Shown here in pieces: positions 28,401 to 40,599 of a DNA stretch of 64,000 nt. Origin of the DNA: Odiellus spinosus (taxonomy: Eukaryota; Arthropoda; Arachnida; Opiliones; Phalangiidae). Each line of letters opens with the position of its first letter. Position 1 is the stretch's first letter. The stretch lies in NCBI GenBank assembly GCA_963920705.1, contig CAWUCO010000097.1, positions 186,001-250,000 of the forward strand. The letters run 5' to 3'. Under the pieces are notes generated by a model that did no database searches, was not told where the DNA came from, and was given only the letters and a program-made list of their open reading frames with translations. A program made the translations under genes and the position numbers.

Positions 28401-31400
28401 TCACGTTTTCGCAATTTAGACAAAACCAAAGTCATTCGAAAGAGCAATTAATGGACAGTCTAAATAATAAGAGTTTTCAAAAATCCGTTGAAAAACAAGA
28501 AAAATATGGCCAATTCAAGAAATCATACATTATCAAAATAGTCAAATTTCAGATTTTAAAAATTCGCTTTTTGATAATAGATGTTTTTTGAATTGGCCAT
28601 ATTTTCCATGTTTTTCAACGGATTTTCCAAAACCCTTGTTTTTTAGATAGACCAATATTTACTCTTTCGATACGTGTTGATTTTGTCTAAATAGCTTAAA
28701 AATCAAAAGTTTTGTGTCCATTTGAATCCAATAATCTTGAATTTTTAAGCGTTTTTGCTTAATTTTAACCAATTTTATATTTGTCACGTTTTGGCAATTT
28801 AGACATAACCAAAGTCATTCGAAAGAGCAATTAATAGACAATCTTAATAATAAGAGTTTTCAAAAATCCGTTGAAAAACAAGAAAAATATGGCCAATTCA
28901 AGAAATCATACAATATCAAAATAGTCAAATTTCAGATTTTAAAAATTCGCTTTTTGATATTAGATGTTTTTTGAATTGGCCATATTTTCCATGTTTTTCA
29001 ACGAATTTTCCAAAACTCTTGTTTTTTAGGTAGAGCAATATTTGCTCTTTCGATACGTGTTGATTTTGTCTAAATAGCTTAAAAATCAAAAGTTTTGTGT
29101 CCATTTGAATCCAATAATCTTGGATTTTTAAGCGTTTTTGCTTAATTTTAACCAATTTTATATTTGTCACGTTTTCGCAATTTAGACAAAACCAAAGTCA
29201 TTCGAAAGAGCAATTAATGGACAGTCTAAATAATAAGAGTTTTCAAAAATCCGTTGAAAAACAAGAAAAATATGGCCAATTCAAGAAATCATACATTATC
29301 AAAATAGTCAAATTTCAGATTTTAAAAATTCGCTTTTTGATAATAGATGTTTTTTGAATTGGCCATATTTTCCATGTTTTTCAACGGATTTTCCAAAACC
29401 CTTGTTTTTTAGATAGACCAATATTTGCTCTTTCGAGTGGTCTTAATTTTGTCTAAATCGCTTAAAAATCATAAGTTTTGTGACCATTTGAATCCTATAA
29501 TCTTGGATTTTTAAGCGTTTTTGCTTAATTTTAACCAATTTTATATTTGTCACGTTTTCGCAATTTAGACAAAACCAAAGTCATTCGAAAGAGCAATTAA
29601 TGGACAGTCTAAATAATAAGAGTTTTCAAAAATCCGTTGAAAAACAAGAAAAATATGGCCAATTCAAGAAATCATACATTATCAAAATAGTCAAATTTCA
29701 GATTTTAAAAATTCGCTTTTTGATATTAGATGTTTTTTGAATTGGCCATATTTTCCATGTTTTTCAACGGATTTTCCAAAACCCTTGTTTTTTAGATAGA
29801 CCAATATTTGCTCTTTCGATACGTGTTGATTTTGTCTAAATAGCTTAAAAATCAAAAGTTTTGTGTCCATTTGAATCCAATAATCTTGGATTTTTAAGCG
29901 TTTTTGCTTAATTTTAACCAATTTTATATTTGTCACGTTTTCGCAATTTAGACAAAACCAAAGTCATTCGAAAGAGCAATTAATGGACAGTCTAAATAAT
30001 AAGAGTTTTCAAAAATCCGTTGAAAAACAAGAAAAATATGGCCAATTCAAGAAATCATACATTATCAAAATAGTCAAATTTCAGATTTTAAAAATTCGCT
30101 TTTTGATAATAGATGTTTTTTGAATTGGCCATATTTTCCATGTTTTTCAACGGATTTTCCAAAACCCTTGTTTTTTAGATAGACCAATATTTGCTCTTTC
30201 GAGTGGTCTTAATTTTGTCTAAATCGCTTAAAAATCATAAGTTTTGTGACCATTTGAATCCTATAATCTTGGATTTTTAAGCGTTTTTGCTTAATTTTAA
30301 CCAATTTTATATTTGTCACGTTTTCGCAATTTAGACAAAACCAAAGTCATTCGAAAGAGCAATTAATGGACAGTCTAAATAATAAGAGTTTTCAAAAATC
30401 CGTTGAAAAACAAGAAAAATATGGCCAATTCAAGAAATCATACATTATCAAAATAGTCAAATTTCAGATTTTAAAAATTCGCTTTTTGATATTAGATGTT
30501 TTTTGAATTGGCCATATTTTCCATGTTTTTCAACGGATTTTCCAAAACCCTTGTTTTTTAGATAGACCAATATTTGCTCTTTCGATACGTGTTGATTTTG
30601 TCTAAATAGCTTAAAAATCAAAAGTTTTGTGTCCATTTGAATCCAATAATCTTGGATTTTTAAGCGTTTTTGCTTAATTTTAACCAATTTTATATTTGTC
30701 ACGTTTTCGCAATTTAGACAAAACCAAAGTCATTCGAAAGAGCAATTAATGGACAGTCTAAATAATAAGAGTTTTCAAAAATCCGTTGAAAAACAAGAAA
30801 AATATGGCCAATTCAAGAAATCATACATTATCAAAATAGTCAAATTTCAGATTTTAAAAATTCGCTTTTTGATAATAGATGTTTTTTGAATTGGCCATAT
30901 TTTCCATGTTTTTCAACGGATTTTCCAAAACCCTTGTTTTTTAGATAGACCAATATTTACTCTTTCGATACGTGTTGATTTTGTCTAAATAGCTTAAAAA
31001 TCAAAAGTTTTGTGTCCATTTGAATCCAATAATCTTGAATTTTTAAGCGTTTTTGCTTAATTTTAACCAATTTTATATTTGTCACGTTTTGGCAATTTAG
31101 ACATAACCAAAGTCATTCGAAAGAGCAATTAATAGACAATCTTAATAATAAGAGTTTTCAAAAATCCGTTGAAAAACAAGAAAAATATGGCCAATTCAAG
31201 AAATCATACAATATCAAAATAGTCAAATTTCAGATTTTAAAAATTCGCTTTTTGATATTAGATGTTTTTTGAATTGGCCATATTTTCCATGTTTTTCAAC
31301 GAATTTTCCAAAACTCTTGTTTTTTAGGTAGAGCAATATTTGCTCTTTCGATACGTGTTGATTTTGTCTAAATAGCTTAAAAATCAAAAGTTTTGTGTCC

Positions 31401-32349
31401 ATTTGAATCCAATAATCTTGGATTTTTAAGCGTTTTTGCTTAATTTTAACCAATTTTATATTTGTCACGTTTTCGCAATTTAGACAAAACCAAAGTCATT
31501 CGAAAGAGCAATTAATGGACAGTCTAAATAATAAGAGTTTTCAAAAATCCGTTGAAAAACAAGAAAAATATGGCCAATTCAAGAAATCATACATTATCAA
31601 AATAGTCAAATTTCAGATTTTAAAAATTCGCTTTTTGATAATAGATGTTTTTTGAATTGGCCATATTTTCCATGTTTTTCAACGGATTTTCCAAAACCCT
31701 TGTTTTTTAGATAGACCAATATTTACTCTTTCGATACGTGTTGATTTTGTCTAAATAGCTTAAAAATCAAAAGTTTTGTGTCCATTTGAATCCAATAATC
31801 TTGAATTTTTAAGCGTTTTTGCTTAATTTTAACCAATTTTATATTTGTCACGTTTTGGCAATTTAGACATAACCAAAGTCATTCGAAAGAGCAATTAATA
31901 GACAATCTTAATAATAAGAGTTTTCAAAAATCCGTTGAAAAACAAGAAAAATATGGCCAATTCAAGAAATCATACAATATCAAAATAGTCAAATTTAGGA
32001 TTTTAAAAATTCGCTTTTTGATATTAGATGTTTTTTGAATTGGCCATATTTTCCATGTTTTTCAACGAATTTTCCAAAACTCTTGTTTTTTAGGTAGAGC
32101 AATATTTGCTCTTTCGAGTGGTCTTAATTTTGTCTAAATCGCTTAAAAATCAAAGGTTTTGTGTCCATTTGAATCCAATAATCTTGGATTTTTAAGCGTT
32201 TTTGCTTAATTTTAACCAGTTTTATATTTGTCACGTTTTCGCAATTTAGACAAAACCAAAGTCATTCGAAAGAGCAATTAATGGACAGTCTAAATAATAA
32301 GAGTTTTCAAAAATCCGTTGAAAAACAAGAAAAATATGGCCAATTCAAG
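25461..32349 (+). repeat. 6,889-bp (18-monomer) segment, copy 2
   Basis: Directly adjacent duplicate of the preceding segment. Reading the two in parallel I found very few differences, for example CACATTTT at 28,168 where copy 1 has CAGATTTT at 21,279. Such near identity over 6.9 kb means either a very recent tandem duplication or exchange, or an assembly duplication. Confidence 0.88.
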
Positions 32350-34266
32350 AAATCATACATTATCAAAATAGTCAAATTTCAGATTTTAAAAATTCGCTTT
32401 TTGATATTAGATGTTTTTTGAATTGGCCATATTTTCCATGTTTTTCAAAGGATTTTCCAAAACCCTTGTTTTTTAGATAGACCAATATTTGCTCTTTCGA
32501 TACGTGTTGATTTTGTCTAAATAGCTTAAAAATCAAAAGTTTTGTGTCCATTTGAATCCAATAATCTTGGATTTTTAAGCGTTTTTGCTTAATTTTAACC
32601 AATTTTATATTTGTCACAATTTTGCAATTTAGACAAAACCAAAGTCATTCGAAAGAGCAATTAATGGACAGTCTAAATAATAAGAGTTTTCAAAAATCCG
32701 TTGAAAAACAAGAAAAATATGGCCAATTCAAGAAACCATACAATATCAAAATAGTCAAATTTCAGATTTTAAAAATTCGCTTTTTGATATTAGATGTTTT
32801 TTGAATTGGCTATATTTTCCATGTTTTTCAACGGATTTTCCAAAACTCTTGTTTTTTAGGTAGAGCAATATTTGCTCTTTCGAGTGGTCTTAATTTTGTC
32901 TAAATCGCTTAAAAATCAAAAGTTTTGTGTCCATTTGAATCCAATAATCTTGGATTTTTAAGCGTTTTTGCTTAATTTTAACCAATTTTATATTTGTCAC
33001 GTTTTCGCAATTTAGACAAAACCAAAGTCATTCGAAAGAGCAATTAATGGACAGTCTAAATAATAAGAGTTTTCAAAAATCCGTTGAAAAACAAGAAAAA
33101 TATGGCCAATTCAAGAAATCATACATTATCAAAATAGTCAAATTTCAGATTTTAAAAATTCGCTTTTTGATAATAGATGTTTTTTGAATTGGCCATATTT
33201 TCCATGTTTTTCAACGGATTTTCCAAAACCCTTGTTTTTTAGATAGACCAATATTTGCTCTTTCGATACGTGTTGATTTTGTCTAAATAGCTTAAAAATC
33301 AAAAGTTTTGTGTCCATTTGAATCCAATAATCTTGGATTTTTAAGCGTTTTTGCTTAATTTTAACCAATTTTATATTTGTCACGTTTTGGCAATTTAGAC
33401 ATAACCAAAGTCATTCGAAAGAGCAATTAATAGACAATCTTAATAATAAGAGTTTTCAAAAATCCGTTGAAAAACAAGAAAAATATGGCCAATTCAAGAA
33501 ACCATACAATATCAAAATAGTCAAATTTCAGATTTTAAAAATTCGCTTTTTGATATTAGATGTTTTTTGAATTGGCTATATTTTCCATGTTTTTCAACGG
33601 ATTTTCCAAAACTCTTGTTTTTTAGATAGACCAATAATTGCTCTTTCGAGTGGTCTTAATTTTGTCTAAATAGCTTAAAAATCAAAAGTTTTGTGTCCAT
33701 TTGAATCCAATAATTTGGATTTTTAAGCGTTTTTGCTTAATTTTAACCAATTTTATATTTGTCACAATTTTGCAATTTAGACAAAACCAAAGTCATTCGA
33801 AAGAGCAATTAATGGACAGTCTAAATAATAAGAGTTTTCAAAAATCCGTTGAAAAACAAGAAAATTATGGCCAATTCAAGAAACCATACAATATCAAAAT
33901 AGTCAAATTTCAGATTTTAAAAATTCGCTTTTTGATATTAGATGTTTTTTGAATTGGCCATATTTTCCATGTTTTTCAACGGATTTTCCAAAACTCTTGT
34001 TTTTTAGATAGACCAATATTTGCTCTTTCGAGTGGTCTTAATTTTGTCTAAATCGCTTTAAAGTCAAAAGTTTTGTGTCCATTTTAATCCAATAATTTTG
34101 GATTTTTAAGCGTTTTTGCTTAATTTTAACCAATTTTATATTTGTCACAATTTTGCAATTTAGACAAAACCTAATTCATTCGAAAGAGCAATTAATGGAA
34201 AGCGTAATAATTAGAGTTTTCAAAAATCCGTTGAAAAACAAGAAAAATATGGCCAATTCAAGAAAC
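31205..34266 (+). repeat. 3,062-bp (8-monomer) segment, copy 1
   Basis: Overlaps the end of the 6,889-bp unit and continues into new monomers. Landmarks at 31,223, 31,995, 32,372, 32,622, 33,138 and 33,701 recur 3,062 bp later. Markers include TTTTTCAAAGGATTTT, GGCTATATTTTCC, CAATAATTTGG (a one-base-pair-class deletion in the spacer) and GAAAATTATGG. Confidence 0.85.
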
Positions 34267-37200
34267 CATACAATATCAAAATAGTCAAATTTCAGATTTT
34301 AAAAATTCGCTTTTTGATATTAGATGTTTTTTGAATTGGCCATATTTTCCATGTTTTTCAACGAATTTTCCAAAACTCTTGTTTTTTAGGTAGAGCAATA
34401 TTTGCTCTTTCGATACGTGTTGATTTTGTCTAAATAGCTTAAAAATCAAAAGTTTTGTGTCCATTTGAATCCAATAATCTTGGATTTTTAAGCGTTTTTG
34501 CTTAATTTTAACCAATTTTATATTTGTCACGTTTTCGCAATTTAGACAAAACCAAAGTCATTCGAAAGAGCAATTAATGGACAGTCTAAATAATAAGAGT
34601 TTTCAAAAATCCGTTGAAAAACAAGAAAAATATGGCCAATTCAAGAAATCATACATTATCAAAATAGTCAAATTTCAGATTTTAAAAATTCGCTTTTTGA
34701 TAATAGATGTTTTTTGAATTGGCCATATTTTCCATGTTTTTCAACGGATTTTCCAAAACCCTTGTTTTTTAGATAGACCAATATTTACTCTTTCGATACG
34801 TGTTGATTTTGTCTAAATAGCTTAAAAATCAAAAGTTTTGTGTCCATTTGAATCCAATAATCTTGAATTTTTAAGCGTTTTTGCTTAATTTTAACCAATT
34901 TTATATTTGTCACGTTTTGGCAATTTAGACATAACCAAAGTCATTCGAAAGAGCAATTAATAGACAATCTTAATAATAAGAGTTTTCAAAAATCCGTTGA
35001 AAAACAAGAAAAATATGGCCAATTCAAGAAATCATACAATATCAAAATAGTCAAATTTAGGATTTTAAAAATTCGCTTTTTGATATTAGATGTTTTTTGA
35101 ATTGGCCATATTTTCCATGTTTTTCAACGAATTTTCCAAAACTCTTGTTTTTTAGGTAGAGCAATATTTGCTCTTTCGAGTGGTCTTAATTTTGTCTAAA
35201 TCGCTTAAAAATCAAAGGTTTTGTGTCCATTTGAATCCAATAATCTTGGATTTTTAAGCGTTTTTGCTTAATTTTAACCAGTTTTATATTTGTCACGTTT
35301 TCGCAATTTAGACAAAACCAAAGTCATTCGAAAGAGCAATTAATGGACAGTCTAAATAATAAGAGTTTTCAAAAATCCGTTGAAAAACAAGAAAAATATG
35401 GCCAATTCAAGAAATCATACATTATCAAAATAGTCAAATTTCAGATTTTAAAAATTCGCTTTTTGATATTAGATGTTTTTTGAATTGGCCATATTTTCCA
35501 TGTTTTTCAAAGGATTTTCCAAAACCCTTGTTTTTTAGATAGACCAATATTTGCTCTTTCGATACGTGTTGATTTTGTCTAAATAGCTTAAAAATCAAAA
35601 GTTTTGTGTCCATTTGAATCCAATAATCTTGGATTTTTAAGCGTTTTTGCTTAATTTTAACCAATTTTATATTTGTCACAATTTTGCAATTTAGACAAAA
35701 CCAAAGTCATTCGAAAGAGCAATTAATGGACAGTCTAAATAATAAGAGTTTTCAAAAATCCGTTGAAAAACAAGAAAAATATGGCCAATTCAAGAAACCA
35801 TACAATATCAAAATAGTCAAATTTCAGATTTTAAAAATTCGCTTTTTGATATTAGATGTTTTTTGAATTGGCTATATTTTCCATGTTTTTCAACGGATTT
35901 TCCAAAACTCTTGTTTTTTAGGTAGAGCAATATTTGCTCTTTCGAGTGGTCTTAATTTTGTCTAAATCGCTTAAAAATCAAAAGTTTTGTGTCCATTTGA
36001 ATCCAATAATCTTGGATTTTTAAGCGTTTTTGCTTAATTTTAACCAATTTTATATTTGTCACGTTTTCGCAATTTAGACAAAACCAAAGTCATTCGAAAG
36101 AGCAATTAATGGACAGTCTAAATAATAAGAGTTTTCAAAAATCCGTTGAAAAACAAGAAAAATATGGCCAATTCAAGAAATCATACATTATCAAAATAGT
36201 CAAATTTCAGATTTTAAAAATTCGCTTTTTGATAATAGATGTTTTTTGAATTGGCCATATTTTCCATGTTTTTCAACGGATTTTCCAAAACCCTTGTTTT
36301 TTAGATAGACCAATATTTGCTCTTTCGATACGTGTTGATTTTGTCTAAATAGCTTAAAAATCAAAAGTTTTGTGTCCATTTGAATCCAATAATCTTGGAT
36401 TTTTAAGCGTTTTTGCTTAATTTTAACCAATTTTATATTTGTCACGTTTTGGCAATTTAGACATAACCAAAGTCATTCGAAAGAGCAATTAATAGACAAT
36501 CTTAATAATAAGAGTTTTCAAAAATCCGTTGAAAAACAAGAAAAATATGGCCAATTCAAGAAACCATACAATATCAAAATAGTCAAATTTCAGATTTTAA
36601 AAATTCGCTTTTTGATATTAGATGTTTTTTGAATTGGCTATATTTTCCATGTTTTTCAACGGATTTTCCAAAACTCTTGTTTTTTAGATAGACCAATAAT
36701 TGCTCTTTCGAGTGGTCTTAATTTTGTCTAAATAGCTTAAAAATCAAAAGTTTTGTGTCCATTTGAATCCAATAATTTGGATTTTTAAGCGTTTTTGCTT
36801 AATTTTAACCAATTTTATATTTGTCACAATTTTGCAATTTAGACAAAACCAAAGTCATTCGAAAGAGCAATTAATGGACAGTCTAAATAATAAGAGTTTT
36901 CAAAAATCCGTTGAAAAACAAGAAAATTATGGCCAATTCAAGAAACCATACAATATCAAAATAGTCAAATTTCAGATTTTAAAAATTCGCTTTTTGATAT
37001 TAGATGTTTTTTGAATTGGCCATATTTTCCATGTTTTTCAACGGATTTTCCAAAACTCTTGTTTTTTAGATAGACCAATATTTGCTCTTTCGAGTGGTCT
37101 TAATTTTGTCTAAATCGCTTTAAAGTCAAAAGTTTTGTGTCCATTTTAATCCAATAATTTTGGATTTTTAAGCGTTTTTGCTTAATTTTAACCAATTTTA

Positions 37201-37400
37201 TATTTGTCACAATTTTGCAATTTAGACAAAACCTAATTCATTCGAAAGAGCAATTAATGGAAAGCGTAATAATTAGAGTTTTCAAAAATCCGTTGAAAAA
37301 CAAGAAAAATATGGCCAATTCAAGAAACCATACAATATCAAAATAGTCAAATTTCAGATTTTAAAAATTCGCTTTTTGATATTAGATGTTTTTTGAATTG
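34267..37400 (+). repeat. 3,062-bp (8-monomer) segment, copy 2
   Basis: Tandem duplicate of 31,205-34,266, with the same ordered markers. It includes the unusual degenerate monomer with ACCTAATTCATTCG and GGAAAGCGTAATAATTAGAG (34,170-34,215 and 37,232-37,277). The match ends near 37,400, where ATTTTTCATGTTTTTCTACGG replaces ATTTTCCATG. Confidence 0.83.
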
Positions 37401-40400
37401 GCTATATTTTTCATGTTTTTCTACGGATTTTCCAAAACTCTTGTTTTTTAGATAGACCAATATTTGATCTTTTGAGTGGTCTTAAATTTGTCTTAATCGC
37501 TTTAAAATCAAAAGTTTTGTGTCCATTTGAATCCAATAATCTTGGATTTTTAAGTTTTTTTGCTTAATTTTAACCAATTTTATATTTGTCACAATTTTGC
37601 AATTTAGACAAAACCAAAGTCATTCGAAAGAGCAATTAATGGACAGTCTAAATAATAAGAGTTTTCAAAAATCCGTTGAAAAACAAGAAAATTATGGCCA
37701 ATTCAAGAAACCATACAATATCAAAATAGTCAAATTTCAGATTTTAAAAATTCGATTTTTGATATTAGATGTTTTTTGAATTGGCCATATTTTCCAGGTT
37801 TTTCAACGGATTTTCCAAAACTCTTGTTTTTTAGATAGACCAATATTTGCTCTTTCGGGTGGTCTTATTTTTGTCTAAATCGCTTAAAAATCAATTGTTT
37901 TGTGTCCATTTGAATCCAATAATGTTTGATTTTTAAGCGTTTTAGCTTCATTTCAACCCATTTTATATTTGTCACGTTTTGGCAATTTAGACAAAACCAG
38001 TCATTCGAAAGAGCAATTAATGGACAGTCTTAATAATAAGAGTTTTTAGAAATCCGTTGAAAAACAAGAAAAATATGGCCAATTCAAAAAATCATACAAT
38101 ATCAAAATAGTCAAATTTCAGATTTTAAAAATTCGCTTTTTGATATTAGATGTTTTTTGAATTGGCCATATTTTCCATGTTTTTCAACGGATTTTCCAAA
38201 ACTCTTGTTTTTTAGGTAGAGCAATATTTGCTCTTTCGAGTGGTCTTAATTTTGTCTAAATCGCTTAAAAATCAAAAGTTTTGTGTCCATTTGAATCCAA
38301 TAATCTTGGATTTTTAAGCGTTTTTGCTTAATTTTAACCAATTTTATATTTGTCACGTTTTCGCAATTTAGACAAAACCAAAGTCATTCGAAAGAGCAAT
38401 TAATGGACAGTCTAAATAATAAGAGTTTTCAAAAATCCGTTGAAAAACAAGAAAAATATGGCCAATTCAAGAAATCATACATTATCAAAATAGTCAAATT
38501 TCAGATTTTAAAAATTCGCTTTTTGATAATAGATGTTTTTTGAATTGGCCATATTTTCCATGTTTTTCAACGGATTTTCCAAAACCCTTGTTTTTTAGAT
38601 AGACCAATATTTGCTCTTTCGATACGTGTTGATTTTGTCTAAATAGCTTAAAAATCAAAAGTTTTGTGTCCATTTGAATCCAATAATCTTGGATTTTTAA
38701 GCGTTTTTGCTTAATTTTAACCAATTTTATATTTGTCACGTTTTGGCAATTTAGACATAACCAAAGTCATTCGAAAGAGCAATTAATAGACAATCTTAAT
38801 AATAAGAGTTTTCAAAAATCCGTTGAAAAACAAGAAAAATATGGCCAATTCAAGAAACCATACAATATCAAAATAGTCAAATTTCAGATTTTAAAAATTC
38901 GCTTTTTGATATTAGATGTTTTTTGAATTGGCTATATTTTTCATGTTTTTCTACGGATTTTCCAAAACTCTTGTTTTTTAGATAGACCAATATTTGATCT
39001 TTTGAGTGGTCTTAAATTTGTCTTAATCGCTTTAAAATCAAAAGTTTTGTGTCCATTTGAGTCCAATAATCTTGGATTTTTAAGCGTTTTTGCTTAATTT
39101 TAACCAATTTTATATTTGTCACAATTTTGCAATTTAGACAAAACCAAAGTCATTCGAAAGAGCAATTAATGGACAGTCTAAATAATAAGAGTTTTCAAAA
39201 ATCCGTTGAAAAACAAGAAAATTATGGCCAATTCAAGAAACCATACAATATCAAAATAGTCAAATTTCAGATTTTAAAAATTCGATTTTTGATATTAGAT
39301 GTTTTTTGAATTGGCCATATTTTCCAGGTTTTTCAACGGATTTTCCAAAACTCTTGTTTTTTAGATAGACCAATATTTGCTCTTTCGGGTGGTCTTATTT
39401 TTGTCTAAATCGCTTAAAAATCAATTGTTTTGTGTCCATTTGAATCCAATAATGTTTGATTTTTAAGCGTTTTAGCTTCATTTCAACCCATTTTATATTT
39501 GTCACGTTTTGGCAATTTAGACAAAACCAGTCATTCGAAAGAGCAATTAATGGACAGTCTTAATAATAAGAGTTTTTAGAAATCCGTTGAAAAACAAGAA
39601 AAATATGGCCAATTCAAAAAATCATACAATATCAAAATAGTCAAATTTCAGATTTTAAAAATTCGCTTTTTGATATTAGATGTTTTTTGAATTGGCCATA
39701 TTTTCCATGTTTTTCAACGGATTTTCCAAAACTCTTGTTTTTTAGGTAGAGCAATATTTGCTCTTTCGAGTGGTCTTAATTTTGTCTAAATCGCTTAAAA
39801 ATCAAAAGTTTTGTGTCCATTTGAATCCAATAATCTTGGATTTTTAAGCGTTTTTGCTTAATTTTAACCAATTTCATATTTGTCACGTTTTCGCAATTTA
39901 GACAAAACCAAAGTCATTCGAAAGAGCAATTAATGGACAGTCTAAATAATAAGAGTTTTCAAAAATCCGTTGAGAAACAAGAAAAATATGGCCAATTCAA
40001 CAAATCATACAATATCAAAATAGTCAAATTTCAGATTTTAAAAATTCGATTTTTGATATTAGATGTTTTTTGAATTGGCCATATTTTCCAGGTTTTTCAA
40101 CGGATTTTCCAAAACTCTTGTTTTTTAGATAGACCAATATTTGCTCTTTCGAGTGGTCTTATTTTTGTCTAAATCGCTTAAAAATCAATTGTTTTGTGTC
40201 CATTTGAATCCAATAATGTTTGATTTTTAAGCGTTTTAGCTTCATTTCAACCCATTTTATATTTGTCACGTTTTGGCAATTTAGACAAAACCAGTCATTC
40301 GAAAGAGCAATTAATGGACACTCTTAATAATAAGAGTTTTCAGAAATCCGTTGAAAAACAAGAAAAATATGGCCAATTCAAGAAATCATACAATATCAAA

Positions 40401-40560
40401 ATAGTCAAATTTCAGATTTTAAAAATTCGCTTTTTGATATTAGATGTTTTTTGAATTGGCCATATTTTCCAGGTTTTTCAACGGATTTTCCAAAACTCTT
40501 GTTTTTTAGATAGACCAATATTTGCTTTTTCGAGTAGTCTTAATTTTGTCTAAATCGCTT
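37400..40560 (+). repeat. Mosaic satellite block with 1,530-bp (4-monomer) duplication
   Basis: About 37,390-38,330 recurs at about 38,920-39,870 with an offset of 1,530 bp. Shared markers are TTTTTCATGTTTTTCTACGG, TTTGATCTTTTGAG, CTCTTTCGGGTGG and GAGTTTTTAGAAATC. The CTCTTTCGGGTGG and GAGTTTTTAG monomers are otherwise found at about 15.2-17.3 kb. The block ending near 40,560 resembles 9.7-10.4 kb (GACACTCTTAAT at 10,096 and 40,319). It is thus assembled from units found elsewhere in the array. Confidence 0.78.
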
Positions 40561-40599
40561 GAAAATCAAAAGTTTTGTGTCCATTTGAATCCAATAATC

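Noticed and set aside
37850-37862. CENP-B-box-like TTCGGGTGG
   Set aside because: It lacks the spacing and the second half of the box and is only a one-base variant of TTCGAGTGG in a few monomers.
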